Source of the DNA: Alphaproteobacteria bacterium UBA2964
Lineage (GTDB): Bacteria; Pseudomonadota; Alphaproteobacteria; MPNO01; UBA2964
DNA: 8,346 bases
Assembly: GCA_002348425.1 (NCBI GenBank)
Contig: DEBE01000254.1
Span: forward strand, 1-8,346
Direction: 5' to 3'
This document shows positions 6,463-8,346 of the stretch, one piece after another. Position 1 is the first letter of the stretch. Each line of letters opens with the position of its first letter. Both the position numbers and the translations under genes were made by a program. Below the pieces are notes generated by a model. The model was not told the origin of the DNA. It ran no database searches and saw only the letters and a program-made list of their open reading frames with translations.

Positions 6463-6476
6463 CCATAAAATTATGG
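6463..6476. promoter_or_regulatory. Inverted repeat in the DUF350/OCD divergent gap
   Basis: CCATAA and TTATGG form perfect 6-bp arms around AA within the 188-bp region between the divergent DUF350 and OCD-like genes. This is a plausible regulator site. No convincing -35/-10 pair was found on either strand, and the short arms leave chance as an alternative. Confidence 0.25.
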
Positions 6477-6582
6477 TGGTTTCTAATTCAAACACATTCT
6501 TAGACGAAATGATAAAACTTGAAAATACTCCGCTTCTTTCGTGGCGTCTATTAATGAAGCAAGCTAGATTAGTAAAAATTAT

Positions 6583-6586
6583 GGAG
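6583..6586 (+). promoter_or_regulatory. Ribosome binding site fixing the OCD-like gene start
   Basis: GGAG lies 6 nt before the ATG at 6593. It overlaps the other in-frame ATG (6581), which itself has only AT-rich sequence upstream. The longer open frame back to 6365 runs antisense into the DUF350 gene and does not resemble the family, so 6593 is taken as the start. Confidence 0.65.
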
Positions 6587-6592
6587 AAAAAT

Positions 6593-7594
6593 ATGGCACT
6601 CAAAGGCGTTCGTTTTATTCCTTATAAAGAAACCTTAAAGCTTCTAAGCGTCGAGGAAGCAATGCAAATATGTGAAGACGTATATAAAATGCATGCAGCC
6701 GGAACGGTTCAATGGTCTGAGCCATCTTCTTGGAAGTTAGACGCAGACGAGCCATATTATAACCATTGGCATGTTAAAGGAGTACTCCTAAAGGAAATTC
6801 CTACCACTGGGGTACGAATGTATAATTATTATGATGATGGTATTCGTAATACAGTTGGGCAACTTGAATGCGCGCGTTATATAATGTTAGCCGATCCAAT
6901 GACCGGCCATGCGCAGGCGATAATTGAAGAACATTGGTCATATGCGATCCGAAGTACCGCAGCGGCTATTTTACCACTAAAATGGTTGGCACCTGACAAC
7001 CCGCGCGTTCTTGGACTAGTTGGTATTGGAACAATGGGCGTTAATTGCCTCGCTTGTCTTCGGACAATGTTTGAATTTGAAAAAATTATTTGTACTTCGC
7101 GTCGAAAAGAGACCCGTGAAGCTTTTGCGAAAAAATGGTCAAAGGAATTAGGAATACCCGTTGAACCGGTAGATACAACGGAGGAAGTTGTTCGTGCAGC
7201 TGACATTGGCATTGGGGGCACGACCTCCACTGATATAATTGCCCAAGAAGAATGGGTAAAGTCTGGAGCAACATATATCTCGTTAGCGAGAAGAGAAATG
7301 GATCCCGCAGATTGGGCTGCCTTTGATAAGGTGGTTATTGATGGATGGGATGTAAACATCGTCACTAAAGAGTTTCGCGATATGATTGAGGTTGGTCAGT
7401 TTACTCGCGAGCAATTGCACGGGGAAATTTGTGATGTGGTAACAGGAAAAGTATCCGGGAGACAAAATAAGGAGGAAAGAATTTTGATTCATACAACAGG
7501 CCTAGTTTCTCAGGATATTGCTGTCTGCCATCATATTTATCAAAGAGCTAAAGAACAGGGTGTCGGTATTGTTCTACCGCCAACAGATGCATAA
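6593..7594 (+). CDS. Ornithine cyclodeaminase / mu-crystallin family protein with altered active site
   Basis: This gene encodes 333 residues, full length for the family (about 310-350). It has an N-terminal dimerisation/substrate domain (about 1-120), a Rossmann NAD(P)-binding domain with GLVGIGTMG (141-149), and a returning C-terminal helix. AIRSTAAA (118-125) is the family's RTAAA motif, whose Arg (R120) binds the substrate carboxylate. Two usual features differ. The conserved Lys in GxK before the strand of the substrate pocket (Lys69 of Pseudomonas putida OCD) is Arg75 in TTGVRMYNYYDDG. The stretch that normally reads like GADxPGKREL, carrying the catalytic Asp, is SLARREMDPADW (230-241) and lacks that Asp. 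Ornithine cyclisation is therefore doubtful. Imine reduction, amino-acid dehydrogenation or another NAD(P)-dependent reaction, as known in other family members, is more likely. It is convergent with the aldolase gene across 28 bp, without a visible terminator. Confidence 0.9.
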   Translation: MALKGVRFIPYKETLKLLSVEEAMQICEDVYKMHAAGTVQWSEPSSWKLDADEPYYNHWHVKGVLLKEIPTTGVRMYNYYDDGIRNTVGQLECARYIMLADPMTGHAQAIIEEHWSYAIRSTAAAILPLKWLAPDNPRVLGLVGIGTMGVNCLACLRTMFEFEKIICTSRRKETREAFAKKWSKELGIPVEPVDTTEEVVRAADIGIGGTTSTDIIAQEEWVKSGATYISLARREMDPADWAAFDKVVIDGWDVNIVTKEFRDMIEVGQFTREQLHGEICDVVTGKVSGRQNKEERILIHTTGLVSQDIAVCHHIYQRAKEQGVGIVLPPTDA

Positions 7595-7622
7595 CTTGAA
7601 GTAAAAATTATTGTTTATAACC

Positions 7623-8346
7623 CTATGTATTTTCAACACGATGGGTAGATAGAAGGGGGTCTCCGATGGCTTCTGCACGTTCAAGCTTGCGGCAGTAATA
7701 TTCCCAAAAAACTGGAACATTACGTTCCTGACCCTTGATCTTTAGAGCCTGTTCATCGTCACTTGGATACGACCATTCAAAACGAGTGCTGCTGGTTTTG
7801 ACAAATTCTTCACAGGCTGCCTCTTGAGCCGTTGCAATAACAAGCGCATGTTCAACTGAGGTGCCACATGCGACTACACCGTGATTCCGCAGAAACATAC
7901 AATAGCTGTCGTCCAGAATAGTAGCAGCTTCCCGCCCGGTCTCCAATTTAACGATTAATTCGGACGAACCTTCATAGCGGGGCGGAGGTTTGGGAAAGAA
8001 TATTTGCTGATAGCCCACCGGACGCATAGGTTCGACGCTTGATGATACAACGCAACCATATAAGGGGTGGGTATGAATTGCTGCGTTTATATCTTTCCGC
8101 ATATCAAAAATAGCAGCGTGAATGGGCCATTCGCCGTGACATCGGCCTTCCCCCGAGTAAATAGTACCGTCTAAACCAATATTGAAAAAATCCTGGTAAT
8201 CGAAAACCTCCCCAAGGGAAATGTATGATCTTTTAATCCACATTCCCTTCCCGTGGGGGTCGCGAACACTTGCAAAACCCAAGGTCCTATCCCCATGTCC
8301 TTCAATTTCTAAAATTCGACAAAGCTTTATAAGTTTATCCAGCTCT
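7623..8346 (-). CDS. Class II aldolase/adducin family protein (partial, N-terminus outside window)
   Basis: The frame stays open to the window edge, giving 240 visible residues. The first visible ones (ELDKLIKLCRILEIEG) form the usual N-terminal helix of the family, so the TTG at 8282 is not the start and only a few residues are missing. Numbered from the first visible residue, the metal site is H91 and H93 in HTHPLYG and H155 in FLRNHGVV. E72 in GEWPIHAAI is the equivalent of the catalytic acid or metal-site Glu. Family members cleave or epimerise sugar phosphates (fuculose, ribulose) or act on other carbonyl compounds through a zinc-stabilised enediolate, but many are uncharacterised. LGFASVRDP (22-30) has Phe where I recall His in the related motif LGHVSVRDP. 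The protein is cytosolic, with no signal or membrane segment seen. The substrate cannot be assigned. Confidence 0.92.
   Translation of the reverse strand, partial: ELDKLIKLCRILEIEGHGDRTLGFASVRDPHGKGMWIKRSYISLGEVFDYQDFFNIGLDGTIYSGEGRCHGEWPIHAAIFDMRKDINAAIHTHPLYGCVVSSSVEPMRPVGYQQIFFPKPPPRYEGSSELIVKLETGREAATILDDSYCMFLRNHGVVACGTSVEHALVIATAQEAACEEFVKTSSTRFEWSYPSDDEQALKIKGQERNVPVFWEYYCRKLERAEAIGDPLLSTHRVENT

Noticed and set aside
6365..6592. N-terminal extension of the OCD-like protein to an upstream start
   Set aside because: The first part is antisense to the DUF350 start, the sequence is unlike the family, and a good ribosome site with ATG exists at 6593.
6877..7365. 162-residue open frame antisense to the OCD-like gene
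   Set aside because: It mirrors a gene with full-length family similarity; its own translation has no recognisable domain.
8280..8282. TTG as the start of the aldolase-family protein
   Set aside because: The same frame continues upstream to the window edge with the family's N-terminal helix, so the true start is outside the window.

Overview
The window is AT-rich, bacterial and fully gene-organised. It has no rRNA, tRNA, insertion sequence, integrase, phage or CRISPR signal. The gene set (xanthine-dehydrogenase-type and DMSO-reductase-type molybdoenzymes, an ornithine-cyclodeaminase-like enzyme, a class II aldolase, YCII and DUF350 proteins), the short intergenic gaps and the low GC suggest a free-living alphaproteobacterium, possibly marine. 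This placement is inference from gene content and composition only.

Left part (1-3811). Two molybdenum enzymes are transcribed divergently from a 101-bp AT-rich gap. Leftward runs the N-terminal 442 residues of a molybdopterin-binding large subunit of the xanthine dehydrogenase / CO dehydrogenase (CoxL form II-like) superfamily, which leaves the window at position 1. It has no stop in the window. Rightward runs a complete cytoplasmic bis-MGD oxidoreductase of the biotin sulfoxide/DMSO/TMAO reductase group. It ends at a perfect 16-bp hairpin terminator that probably works on both strands.

Middle (3833-4815). Two tandem leftward genes encode paralogous proteins of 72 and 79 residues with two membrane segments each. 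I do not recognise the family. They are followed by about 400 bp of extremely AT-rich non-coding DNA with long A/T tracts.

Right-centre (4816-6404). A YCII-family protein (rightward) overlaps by 4 bp the end of a leftward two-gene operon made of a DUF350 (YjfL-type) membrane protein and a membrane-anchored trypsin-like serine protease with an intact His-Asp-Ser triad.

Right end (6593-8346). An ornithine cyclodeaminase/mu-crystallin family protein (rightward) converges on a class II aldolase/adducin family gene (leftward) whose 5' end lies beyond position 8346.

The two molybdoenzymes, the OCD-like protein and the aldolase look like accessory catabolic enzymes acting on small organic N, S or carbonyl compounds, but no pathway or substrate can be read from the sequence. 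The least explained elements are the paralogous small membrane proteins, the OCD-like protein whose catalytic positions are altered, and the DUF350-protease pair.
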